Source: Telopea speciosissima (lineage: Eukaryota > Streptophyta > Magnoliopsida > Proteales > Proteaceae). From it: a DNA stretch of 64,000 nt. Shown piece by piece: positions 22,677-32,649 of the stretch. The notes beneath the pieces were generated by a model that ran no database searches, was not told the DNA's origin, and worked only from the letters and a program-made list of their open reading frames with translations. The stretch spans positions 388,927 to 452,926 of the forward strand of contig NC_057925.1 of the NCBI RefSeq assembly GCF_018873765.1. The letters are read 5' to 3'. A program made the translations under genes and the position numbers. Numbering within the stretch: the first letter of the stretch is position 1; each line of letters begins with the position of its first letter.

Positions 22677-23678
22677 TTACAGAGGCGATTGGCTGTTGAA
22701 GCATCAGCAGCATCCTACAGTTTGGGGTCCCCATTCTCACTTTCTGTGTCCAGCCAATTGGAATCTGATCACCTCTTAGTATTTTGCAATCCTGTGTCAG
22801 ACACTGAGGGCTTTGGTTCTGCTGACGCAAGCTTCATTAGTAAGTTTTTTTTTGTGGTAAAGCTTCATTAGTAAGTTGGCACCTGGTGAAAGTAGGGACT
22901 CCCCATATCACTAGCCTGATAACAGTCCAAGTCTCAATCTTAAGTTCAATAAGAACCTCACAGAACTCCAGAAGATGGATGTTTCACCCGAACCCAGCAC
23001 AAGTTGCAGAAGAGGTGGTTTTAGGTTCAGTAATGCCAGCAGTAATGACATGGGCTTTGATGAAGATGGCATTGATATATCAAAACATGTAAATTTAGAG
23101 AATGTAAGATTGCATCACTACTTCACAGGCAATCAGAAATGTGAGTTGTGTGGAAGACTTTTGTGGCAGAAGTCCCCATGGAGTTCCTACCGAATTGTCA
23201 GAGGTGGCAACATGCCAATTGCTGGTATACTGCATTGCTGCCATGTTTTCCATGCAGAATGCTTAGAGCAGACAACACCAGAGAGCAAGACTCATGATCC
23301 TCCTTGCCCTGTGTGCCTGAAGACCATTGATGCATGGAAGAGTCCCCATCCGTTTCGGAGCCGCCACTGCAAATGGCATTAAGATCAGTTTGGAGAAATC
23401 GAGGGGATGTGTTTTCTGATGCACCAGGAGATAGAATTGACACCCAATTTCCCAACCAAGTTGAGGGTGAGGGTGGCTAGAGGAGAAACCAGAGTCAACC
23501 AGTTCCATGTCAAAGAAGTGGTCCATTGATAAAGAACAATCTGAAGAAACGTTTCATGTTTAAAGGGAATACAAGGAAGGATTCCTTTGGTATGAAGGGG
23601 TTCCAAAGACATGGTTCTTCATCTTCGAACCAGGATCCTGTTGGACAGTTGAGATCTTTTCGATCCTTGAGAAAGTAG
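22677..23678 (+). pseudogene. RING-finger protein pseudogene
   Basis: After an intron-like stretch ending CTTCAG (22676), the sequence encodes a Ser-rich segment and then a RING-type finger at about 23130-23320: CELC, 30 residues, CCHVFHAEC, then CPVC. Proteins with this layout are plant RING E3 ligase-like proteins. The family would transfer ubiquitin through this domain. Three lesions are visible: a 31-bp tandem duplication of AAGCTTCATTAGTAAGTT (22829 and 22860), an in-frame TAG at 22912-22914, and a frameshift near 23330 after which the similarity continues in another frame to a stop at 23678. The finger itself keeps its metal ligands. The retained intron-like upstream edge argues for a segmental copy rather than a processed one. 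An ORF from an internal ATG at 22975 could still make a short 135-residue protein. Confidence 0.7.
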
Positions 23679-24007
23679 CTGGCTATTAGGAATTGGCAAT
23701 CTCGTGTAGGATTGCTGTACAACAATATGAATACTGGTTTTTGCTCTTTCCCTTTCTGCCCAACCCGTTGACCATTCCTCTCCCCTCCCTTTGAAGCCAC
23801 AAAGAGGTGGAGGGCCTATGTACATTTAACTGTTTAATAATTAATAATCAGTATTTGGTTTGAATTAATAGACGAGTAATCATTTTTCAAAGGTGAATCT
23901 CCCAATTCGTGTATGGCTGTTGATCGCTAAAAAAATCGTAGTGTGTACCCATTGATTAGATCTTAGTTCATCCAGCTTTCTACAACCATGATGGAGGAGA
24001 TTACAAG

Positions 24008-24214
24008 CAATTTTGGAATCGTGATCGTCTACGGCCTGTTGCTTGGAGCAGCCATAGCAGCGCACTAATGAGGCACGGCACAATGACCGCCTTACCTCTG
24101 CTCGGGCAAGGTGCTCGGGCAGGGGTAAGGCGGTCATTGCACTGCACCTCATTAGTACGCTGCTATGGCTACGACGGGCAAGCAGGCCGTAGACGATCTG
24201 GATTCGTAATTTCG
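24008..24214. repeat. Hairpin element A with GGGGTAAG core
   Basis: Arms of about 88 nt (24016-24102 and 24118-24206) pair almost completely, for example GATCGTCTACGGCCTG on both sides and CCATAGCAGCG...ACTAATGAGG. The 19-nt core GGGGTAAGGCGGTCATTGC is at 24122-24140 and is mirrored in the left arm. CAATTTTG (24008-24015) and TAATTTCG (24207-24214) may be a diverged 8-bp TSD. No coding capacity. Confidence 0.8.
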
Positions 24215-24720
24215 AAGGATGAATTAAATAGTAGTGGGTGAAACATTGATTGATGGGGTTCCTATCTGTAAAATATAATTGAATTGTGAGAAGAGCATTG
24301 CGCATATATTGGTCACAACTATAACAAAGATGATCAAATTGTTGCATCTTAGAAACAGAGGAGATGATCAGTCAATTCGACTAGGAGTGTGATCCTACAC
24401 GGACGACCACCCGTGATGGAGACAAGTGGTAGGTGTTTGATTGGCTAATGTTTAATTTAGAGAGTTTAAGCGGAGTGTGACTCTGAAAGATGCAGCAGCA
24501 GCGTTGATCGATCTTAAACTTTGCATCCCTTCGCAGATGGATAAGGGTACTGCAAAGGAAAAGCCCTGTGGAATCATGTGAATGCTTTTAAGATGTGAGG
24601 AAGAAATCTCACCGCTCCATTCACTCTATTCACGTTCCATATATTAAACTTCCCTTATTTGGCTTCGGTCCACATCTCTCCTTAATTCTCACTCCCATTC
24701 CTCTTTTCTCCTTCAGCAAC

Positions 24721-24858
24721 ACTGTCACCCCCCATGAAAGACCTGTCTTTCTTCCTCCTCAAGAACTCTCTGGGAGCCAAGATGAAGACACTGTCACCCC
24801 CCATGAAAGACCTGTCCTTCTTCCTCCTCAAGAACTCTCTGGGAGCCAAGATGAAGAT
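24721..24858 (+). repeat. 69-bp in-frame tandem duplication at the gene start
   Basis: Two nearly identical 69-bp units begin ACTGTCACCCCCCATGAAAG at 24721 and 24790. They differ at one or two bases, so the duplication is recent. Each contains the same ATG (24734 and 24803) and encodes the same 23 residues, so the gene has two equivalent starts. Confidence 0.9.
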
Positions 24859-25702
24859 TAAGGTACGTCTAAGAAGCTTCTGCAATGGGGTTGGTTCAAC
24901 ATCGACGCTCAACCAAAACAAGGCTGACTGTGATTCATCCTGCTGCATGGTGACCCCATCCATTGATACCTCTTCCTACTGGGATGACACTAATTTGGAT
25001 CCAGATCGCCCACCAACCCTGGAGGAGATGATCTTGCAGCTAGAATTAGAAGAGGAAGCTACAAGCAGGAAGGCAAAGTTTGATGACTTTGATGCGTCGT
25101 CGTCATCGTCGAAACGTAGAATGTCTTGCGTGAACAACTCTGACATACTACGTTCTGCAAGGAATGCATTGAATCAGTATCCTCGGTTCTCTGTGGATGG
25201 GAGGGATGCCATGTATCGTTCTTCGTTCCGGAACTTGGCTTCCATTACTGGGGTTGGCTACAAAACTGGGAGAACATCGGTTTGTTGCAGCAGTAGTGGT
25301 CTTAAACTCAGAGCAGAGAAGCTCTTTAAGGATGGTTTTGATTTAGATTTGGAGAGAACTCCTGGGTTACCCCAAACTATAGCTGGAGAAAGCGTGCTCT
25401 GGTGCAAACCAGGTGTGGTAGCCAAGTTGATGGGCCTGGAGGCCATGCCAGTCCCTATTGCTACTGATAGTAACCACAGGAAGGAGAACTCAGAAGTGAA
25501 GTATTTAAATCTGAGCTCCACCAATATTAGGAAGGAAAATCTTAGGAGAGCTGATCAGATGCGGGAACTGGGGAAGAGAAGGCTTGTTATTGGTACCAGT
25601 GGTGGTTGCAGGAGGTTGGGGAGAGGGACTGCCTTCTCAGGCTCAAACTCTCTTTCTCTGGATCCCATGGGAGGTCGGTCAGAGGGGTTGGGAGGCTACT
25701 AG
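24734..25702 (+). CDS. DUF3741 / TRM-like protein (LONGIFOLIA-type motif)
   Basis: A single open frame of 322 residues. The segment GVVAKLMGLEAMPVPI (about residues 231-246) is the DUF3741-associated motif shared by plant TON1-recruiting-motif (TRM) and LONGIFOLIA-type proteins, which act with microtubules in cell elongation. The N-terminus MKDLSFFLLKNSLGAKMK, an acidic stretch DRPPTLEEMILQLELEEEA and a Ser-rich linker fit short members of the group. The true start is ambiguous: ATG 24734 and ATG 24803 lie in a 69-bp tandem duplication, and translation from the second gives about 299 residues. A GTACGT at 24863 could act as a donor but the frame reads through with family-like sequence, so I treat the gene as intronless here. 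A hairpin MITE starts about 20 bp after the stop. Function is inferred from the motif only. Confidence 0.75.
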   Translation: MKDLSFFLLKNSLGAKMKTLSPPMKDLSFFLLKNSLGAKMKIKVRLRSFCNGVGSTSTLNQNKADCDSSCCMVTPSIDTSSYWDDTNLDPDRPPTLEEMILQLELEEEATSRKAKFDDFDASSSSSKRRMSCVNNSDILRSARNALNQYPRFSVDGRDAMYRSSFRNLASITGVGYKTGRTSVCCSSSGLKLRAEKLFKDGFDLDLERTPGLPQTIAGESVLWCKPGVVAKLMGLEAMPVPIATDSNHRKENSEVKYLNLSSTNIRKENLRRADQMRELGKRRLVIGTSGGCRRLGRGTAFSGSNSLSLDPMGGRSEGLGGY

Positions 25703-25724
25703 ACATTTGTTGTAAATTTATATA

Positions 25725-25900
25725 GGGAAAAGGCTGGGTATGCTAGCGGTATATAGTAAGCTAGCACCCTATGTGTCTATCTCTCTCTCTTTTCCTCCCT
25801 TTGAGGGGTAAGGTAGTCACTTCAAAAGAGGGAAGGGGAGAGGAGAGAGATAGACACATAGGGTGCTAGCTTACGGTATACTACTAGCATATATAAATAT
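25725..25900. repeat. Hairpin element G in the 3' flank of the TRM-like gene
   Basis: Arms near 25738-25800 and 25824-25891 pair (TAAGCTAGCACCCTATGTG, GTCTATCTCTCTC). The core GGGGTAAGGTAGTCACTTC (25805-25823) sits in the unpaired loop rather than in the arms. The left edge GGGAAAAGG (25725-25733) matches the inverted right end of element D at 57.4 kb. Its position implies it is likely transcribed in the 3' UTR of the upstream gene. Confidence 0.75.
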
Positions 25901-27660
25901 CCTTCAAGTTCTCTTCAGTTTAGATTAGAAGCAAGAAGTAACTTAGTTTCCTATCTTCCCTATATATGTACATTTCTCTCCAAAGCTAGCTTGTCTGCAA
26001 TTTATGTTTTATTCATGATCAGGTTGCGGAAAAATATTAAAAAAAAAAAATGTTTCAGCGTAGTATGTATTTGGCGCATTTTTCATGCAGTAATTGTTTC
26101 TCTTTGGCTGATAGATGTGCTTGCTACTATTAGGCAAAAAAAAGAACTTGAGGTTACAACTCAAAAAACTCCATATTTTTACCACATATAGGTGTTATTA
26201 AACATCTAACCTTCTTTTGATTGCCCCTACTCTTATTTCCAGAAGTTCTTTTAGTCACGGGTGAAAAAGGATTTTTTAAATAATTTACGGGCATGAGATC
26301 CCTGCCTAGTTATGTGGCCCCTACACCAACAGGGAACCATGTGAGCGTGTGCTTAGGAACATCAACATGGATGAGATTTTTTAGTACACATGTGAAATGA
26401 CATGATTTTACCCTCATTGAAAGAAAAAGTGTGCTCACTAAGAGGGTAAAAAAGTAACATTACAAATTATTTGACATATTAAGAGATGTCCCCCCCCCAA
26501 AAAAAATCCCTTTATGAAAACGTCAATTTTAGCCCCAAAGAACCTAAGCAAGAACATGTTATTTACCAAAAAATAAAATAAAATGAAGCAAGAACGGTAT
26601 TGAGGTCCAAAAATCAAACAAGAGCTCACTGAGGTTAGTGGGAGCAGGATTTTAGTAACCGGTATGGTCTCGGCCAATACCGCTATGATACCAATTCAGA
26701 TCAGTTCGTATCGGTTTAGATTGGACAGTTTTACCCTTAAATTTCAATTAAAATTTATTTCATTTACATATTGTTGGTCAGTACCCCTGGATTGGAATCG
26801 TATTGATCTCTACTGATACCGATACAGCCGATCCGATATCGATTCCTTGAATTATGAGTGGGAGAGGGATGCTGAGAGGGGATACGCCACCAAGAGTGCA
26901 GCCACAATGGGGTGTGGAGGTGGAGGGTGCTACAACAGATGGAGGATCTGGTGGTGATGGTGGTGGATTGTGGGTGATGCTGCTCTGTAGCAATGGGCGG
27001 TTGAGATGTTTCCCAACCCCCATTGGTCCATTGGACGTACAGTCAATATTCTGCCCTCCTGGGGATTCATTCCCAATTTAGCAAAGCGCGTGGGGAACCT
27101 TTTCTCTTATAGTAAAGAATGCTAACATTATTACAAGATGGAGTAGAGACTAGAGTGAGGAGTTAGAGTTGATTTAAATTGCTGGTATAGAGTATAGAGA
27201 GAGGACGAAATTTTGCTGCTATATTTGTAGCAGAATTGTTCCTAGTACAAGGTTGGCAGCTAAGGAAATGGGATCTTAAAGGGTATTTTAGAAAATACTA
27301 AAACCTTGGAGGGTATTTTTGAACCCAAAGGGGAAGTGACCCACTACAAGTGTAGCAGCAAATTTTTTTCCATATAGAGACGATGACCATGCGTGTACAT
27401 ATAGTCTTCGATCCTTTTAATCACAGTTAAAAGAGAATCTCTTTAATTCATTCACGAGATTTTGGGGGTCGGATTTAATTTTGGAATAGTTTGTATTTCG
27501 TATGACTTTTATATATTTAAGGAAAAGAGAAAATAATCACAAATGGAAAAAAAAAAAAAGTTTAGCCATCAATTTCAGTTCATATCTTCAGAAGATGGTT
27601 ACAAAAGAAAAGATCATAAAGTAAGCAATTGAAGGATTGAAAGGCCGAGGAGGACTTTAA
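25901..27660. other. AT-rich spacer with degraded repeats
   Basis: No gene is supported. At 26655-26852 the text GTATCGG, GATATCG and CCGATACAG is repeated in both orientations, resembling a degraded MITE. Similar words occur at 3620-3690. At 26394-26413 GAAATGACATGATTTTACCC resembles the complement of the hairpin core. Confidence 0.4.
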
Positions 27661-27667
27661 TAATCCT

Positions 27668-27668
<1 letters not shown>

Positions 27669-27731
<63 letters not shown>
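27669..27731. repeat. (AT)n microsatellite
   Basis: Uninterrupted AT dinucleotides for about 60 bp. A shorter GGTGAGT array follows at about 27821-27850. Confidence 0.95.
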
Positions 27732-27734
<3 letters not shown>

Positions 27735-28308
27735 GTATAAAGTTAAGTTCAGTGTATGGGGTCTCAAAAAAACTCCAGATAGGTAGGTAGTAAAACCTAT
27801 ATATAATTAATTGACCACTACTGGTGAGTGGTGAGTGGTGAGTGGTGAGCTCTAAAAACAGAAGAAAGGGTAATGTAATGGGAGTCTAATAAGCCTATGC
27901 TTTTTTGTTTTGTTTTTTCCCTTTAAATTCAAGTGGCCATGTGATCCCATGTGCAGTTTCATTTCCCCTTTCTATTTCTTGCTTTTACTTTTATTCTTCA
28001 AATTTTTGGGGAGATAGACCTTTTGGGTTTAAGGCGGCTGGGAGATGGTGCTTTGAATATTTCTTCTTTTCCTTTAGTAAGTAGCAGTACTCATGCACAT
28101 AATATATCATCACCCTTCAGAAACGAACTCATTTTTTACATTATTTGTCTTCTTTTCTTTTCTATAGTAGTTTGAGGTAACATGTTAATGATTTTATTGA
28201 TAACCATATATGTTTTTTTTTTTTTTTGTTGGGAGGGAGGGAAGGGGTAGGTGTTGTCATAGATTTACAATGTTGTGGTTTTTATTTTGGGGAAGAGTTT
28301 TTGGTTCA

Positions 28309-28409
28309 GGAGTGTAGCCCCTGCACAATGGAAGTGCACGAGAAAGAATTGACAGGGGTGGACCGGTCATTTCACGGAGCTACACTCCTGGAGAGAGTAA
28401 TTTTTTCCC
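28309..28409. repeat. Hairpin element E, short and degraded
   Basis: AGGAGTGTAGC at 28309 pairs with GCTACACTCCT at 28379. Between them lies the core GGGGTGGACCGGTCATTTC (28355-28373). The right side ends TTTTTTCCC (28401-28409), like element D. The left terminus is lost in a T-rich run. Confidence 0.6.
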
Positions 28410-28528
28410 TTTTATTTTATAGCTGACTTATTGTCTGTCTCATATATGCTTGGGCATTGGTTCCTCCAACTGATTAACGGTGAAAAGTAAGTAATAAAGA
28501 AAGAAAGCAGAAGAAAAGAAACGGAACA

Positions 28529-28649
28529 GGATTCAATGTCAAATGTACGCAATCTTACTCCTGTTTCTAGAGAGGCTGTTTTCAGGATTTGAACCTGTGA
28601 TCAAGCGTTCAGCAAGTGAGCACTTGACCAATGCGCCAAGCGCAACCTT
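28529..28649 (-). mobile_element. Au-like SINE (tRNA-derived)
   Basis: On the minus strand it begins AAGGTTGCGCTTGGCGCA. It contains a pol III A box (TGGCGCATTGG, 28628-28638) and a B box (GGTTCAAATCC, 28585-28595), then AACAGCCTCTCTAGAAACAGG and GTAAGATTGCGTACATT. This order matches the angiosperm Au SINE family. It is not a functional tRNA gene: no acceptor stem can form and the 3' part is SINE-specific. Confidence 0.8.
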
Positions 28650-30690
28650 CATAACTCAAAGTTATATATATATTAATACGACTAGCATCAACAAAAGAAA
28701 ACATCAAGCCAAGCCCAATGAAGTCTAGTGTATCAATACTTCTCTGAACAACTACCTCCATCCAACTGAAAATACCAGAATTCCAATTTCTCAACATTCC
28801 CTTTTGCCTTTATGTACTGAAAAACCTCTTTGTGTAATTATCTCTGTCACCTAGTACTCAAGGCTATCGAAGGGAATTCTAATACAATACCCTTCAAGAA
28901 CATCACATGTAAATTTCTAGCTTTAGTTAGTTTATATATATAGAGGACTTAATTTAATTGAAGGAAAGCTAGATATACTTAACTTATAAGTTCTCAATTA
29001 GCAAGAAAAAATGATCTATTTTTTGCTTACTATAAAGACAAGTTATAAACTTTTCATGATAGCTAGACTACCCTGAAATTATTAGTTATAATATATATAT
29101 ATATATATGTTCCCATCATTCTGTTGGTTCAGTAGATGCTGTAAAGAACACAGCTTTCTTTTAACCTCTTATTATGACCACCAGCATTTATGAAATTAAG
29201 AGAGGTTTGTATTATGAGACACAAACATTGAGGATAAGAATGGTACAGCTAAGATTAGCTAAAGGAGGAGGAGACAGTTAGAAATAAATAGAAATTACCA
29301 AAGAAAAGAAAGAGAGAGAGAGAGAGAGAGCAGAAGAAGATTGTTGTGCACTCTTTTAATTTGTGAACTGTGAACTGGAAGGTTTGCCACATGCTAGGCA
29401 CTTTAGATAAGTTTTGCAGCAAATTTCCATTCATTCAGCTTTGAGCTTGAAAAGTAAGTTTTTATATGGGTGGTTGGGTTACTAACAGGAAGGCCAAACA
29501 GCAGCCAAAGTACAAATAATTAATAAATAAATAAATAAATCCAGATATATGAAACCCATCACCCTTATGTGCTTAGTTGTGTCATCCAATGCATAATCCA
29601 TAGAAGAATTCCTTAAAAATAATTAAAAAGAGCCTTGTAGCTCAAAAGTGAATATGATAATGATGATGCATGAGCTTGAACACGATTGCTAATTATTGCT
29701 GACTTGTTCCATATTAATCTGCACTTTTGGAATACTTGATTAGCTTCAAGGAGGAAATTATGAAAAGTGCATCATATATGAGAGTTCACCATTAGTTTTA
29801 ATTATAAGGCAGTATAGCTAAGCTAGGGGCTAGCTAGGCTGCTTCTTCTCCTTTAAGAGTTAAGTTGGCAGAAAGATAAAATTTATAAAAGAGTAGCAGA
29901 CCAATAGGATTGAGTTGCAATCAGTTCAAGTGATTTCCACCTCCTTATGTCGTTATGTCCCTCAGTTGTGACTCACTAACTGCAACTGGTGAGTGAATGA
30001 GTGAGTGCTTAAATGCTTAATGCTTAATGCTTATGCTTTCACACACCCCCCTTCCCCTCCCCCAACTTTTTCAATTTGAGGGCCCATAATGGAAGTATCA
30101 CCACATCACTATCTGTTTTTTATTGTTATAAAAGGATAAGATTCTGTTCTACACCCACCCCCCCCCCCCAAAAAAAAAGAAGAAAAGAAAGGATAAGATT
30201 CTGTGAACTTAAGGGTGTAGTGTTTGGTTGGCCAGAAAAGAAAAAGAAGACACATGTCATCAGTGTGTGGTGTGTAGAGGAGGGTGTGATTTGTAGAGAC
30301 TCTACATGGAGCATACTTCAGAGTGTTTTGAGGAGCATCACACCAATCCCCCCCCCAGCAAAAAATTTTTTTATTTTTTTATTTCATTGTTCCTTATTGG
30401 ACAAGTACTATTATGGGCATTCATGCAGTCATGCTCCCAAGGCATCTTGGTAATGGGAAATATAGTCAAAAAATTGCACAAAGTTAAAGAATTAGAAACA
30501 GAGTAGTGGTTATGAAGAAGAAGAAGAAGGGGCCAAAAGGGGAGATGTGCTGGATCCTCTCATCTCATGGGTTTACTTTACTTTATTTTGGCTCTTCATT
30601 CCAACGGTTTTTTGGTTACAATTTTAGTTAGTATTTGTCATGGATGGTCTGGCGTGAAAATTCCATCCCACACCGGCCTTTTCCATGGAC
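28650..30690. other. Spacer upstream of the expansin gene
   Basis: No gene is recognised. Simple repeats include (GA)n at 29310-29330, (AATA)n near 29520-29540, and C/A runs at 30155-30180. The last few hundred bases presumably hold the expansin promoter, but I cannot assign specific sites beyond the TATA box. Confidence 0.4.
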
Positions 30691-30699
30691 TTCCACTTC

Positions 30700-30707
30700 T
30701 ATAAATA
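30700..30707 (+). promoter_or_regulatory. TATA box of the expansin gene
   Basis: TATAAATA lies about 270 bp upstream of the ATG. The 5' UTR appears to hold an intron at 30824-30966, so the spliced leader would be near 100 nt, which is normal. Confidence 0.6.
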
Positions 30708-30823
30708 ATACTTGGATTCCTAGCTCCCACATTTCTCCTCAACTTCCCTCCCTCCCTCATTTAAAGCTTGGTTTTCTTTCTAGGACTCTTCTAGCCTCCG
30801 TAAGCCCAAACTGAAGCTTCTCG

Positions 30824-30966
30824 GTGAGTTCCGGTCTCTATTCTTCTTCTCCAATACTTTCACAATTTGTTGTTGATTTCTACTTTTGTCAGGAACAGTA
30901 CTGAAAACTAATCTATCTAGCTAATTAGTTGGGTATCATTAATTTATGGGGTTTTAGTTTGTGCAG
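30824..30966 (+). other. Probable 5'-UTR intron of the expansin gene
   Basis: CTCG|GTGAGTT at 30824 and TTTGTGCAG at 30966 are strong plant splice sites. The acceptor lies 3 nt before the ATG. Leader introns are common in strongly expressed plant genes. Not confirmed by transcripts. Confidence 0.55.
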
Positions 30967-30969
30967 GAA

Positions 30970-31931
30970 ATGGGCTTCCTTAGAATTTTCCTAGTAGCCC
31001 TTTTCGCTTTGTTGTTAAGATCTGTTCATGGTTACAAACAAGGGTGGTCCAATGCCCATGCTACCTTTTATGGAGGTGGTGATGCTTCTGGTACAATGGG
31101 TAAGACTTAAGAGAGCCCAAAATTAAACCACTACTTTTAACTATATATCATCAAAATGTCTTGTTGATCGATCAGCTTTTTTGATTTTGCGTTTTTTCAA
31201 TATTTGGGGTGGTTGTTTTACTTGTTTATTAGGAGGAGCTTGTGGGTATGGAAATCTATACAGTGAAGGTTATGGGACAAACACAGCAGCACTGAGTACT
31301 GCTCTGTTCAACGATGGATTAAGCTGTGGAGCTTGTTACGAGATCAAATGTGGAAGTGGATGCAAATGGTGCTTAACGGGATCCATCCTAGTCACAGCAA
31401 CCAATTTCTGTCCACCAAACAATGCTCTCCCAAATAGTAATGGAGGATGGTGTAATCCTCCTCTCAAGCACTTTGATCTCTCTCAGCCTATTTTCCAACG
31501 CATAGCTCTGTACAAAGCAGGGATAGTCCCTGTCCAGTATAGAAGGTAAACCAACTACTGTTAAAAACACAAATATTCAATCATCATCAGGAATTCTTTC
31601 TTATATATAATTATATGATTACAGGGTTGCTTGCAAGAAGAGAGGTGGAATAAGATTCACCATAAATGGACACTCATACTTCAACCTTGTGCTAGTGACA
31701 AACGTTGGTGGAGCTGGTGATATTGTGGCCATCTCTATCAAAGGCTCTAGATCAACTAGTTGGCAATCCATGTCTCGGAACTGGGGACAAAACTGGCAGA
31801 GCAACTCCTACCTTAATGGTCAAGCTCTTTCTTTCAAGGTCACAACAAGTGATGGACGATCTGTGATCTCCAACAACGTTGCTCCTTCCAATTGGGCCTT
31901 CGGTCAGACCTACACCGGAGGACAGTTCTAA
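30970..31931 (+). CDS. Alpha-expansin, three exons
   Basis: Exons 30970-31099, 31233-31545 and 31625-31931 (130+313+307 nt) give 249 residues. Alpha-expansins are secreted, non-hydrolytic wall-loosening proteins that act at low pH on cellulose-xyloglucan contacts. The sequence starts with a signal peptide ([16 protein letters not shown]...SVHG). A GH45-like domain follows with [31 protein letters not shown], the alpha-specific [12 protein letters not shown] segment and the HFD motif. The C-terminal binding domain has [15 protein letters not shown] and [15 protein letters not shown], with the conserved aromatic residues, and ends TGGQF. Both introns sit at the positions usual for the family (after TMG and after YRR), in phase and with GT-AG borders. 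Nothing is broken. Length matches the family norm. The subgroup cannot be fixed by eye. Confidence 0.95.
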
Positions 31932-32611
31932 CTTCTAAGCTCTCTCTCTCTCTCTCTCTTCCCCAAAACTAACCAAAATCATCTTTCTATAGATTAGCTC
32001 ATTAGGCAGGAGAATCCAGAGTTTTCTTTTTTTGTTTTTACCTCCTGTCTTGTTCTTGTTGTTCTTAATTGTTGGGTGGGCTTCATCAGTTCAGTACCAT
32101 GAAGATGGTAGGTGTGAAGGAGAAGGTTCTGTCTAGTGATATTATGTATAGAGAGGACCTCTCACCTCCTAATTTAAGAATCTAGTTAGTTAGTGAGGAG
32201 TATGTATATCTATCTGTTAGGAAATTAAAGAGTAGTGTGTTGGGGAGGGGTGTGTCTTGGCAATTATGGCAAGTAATTAAGCAAGATAAGACATGGCTGA
32301 GGTGAACAGGGGTTATCACCCGCCCAATGCTTTTGCTTGTATTTTCTATATATACATACCATCATCTCGATCTTCTTCATATTTATTGTTAACAAAAAGA
32401 AGGGATGGAGATGGGGAGAGATGTCAATTATAAGTGAGAGAATTTATTATCTAACTCTCACAGTGACTTGTAAGTTGCTTCTAATTTTAATTTGTAAGGT
32501 TTTGAGTGAATCTGTTTGATGAGTGCAAATTAGTATAATCCTTGAGTCAAAAAAAAAAGTTATTTCATTTGTTCACTTGTAAACTCTGTCTCTCTCTCTC
32601 TCTCTCTCTCT

Positions 32612-32649
<38 letters not shown>

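Noticed and set aside
24122-24140. The hairpin core as Au SINE sequence
   Set aside because: CAGGGGTAAGGC is shared with the Au SINE 3' region, but the following bases differ (GGTCATTGC against TGCGTACATT) and the flanks are hairpin arms, so a SINE origin is unproven.
24008-24214. Long hairpins as microRNA precursors
   Set aside because: The arms are nearly perfect over their whole length and the elements recur with transposon-type ends. No single stable miRNA duplex stands out without small-RNA data.
28585-28649. tRNA gene on the minus strand (A and B boxes present)
   Set aside because: The 5' and 3' acceptor strands cannot pair, and the sequence continues into the Au SINE-specific region, so it is a tRNA-derived SINE.
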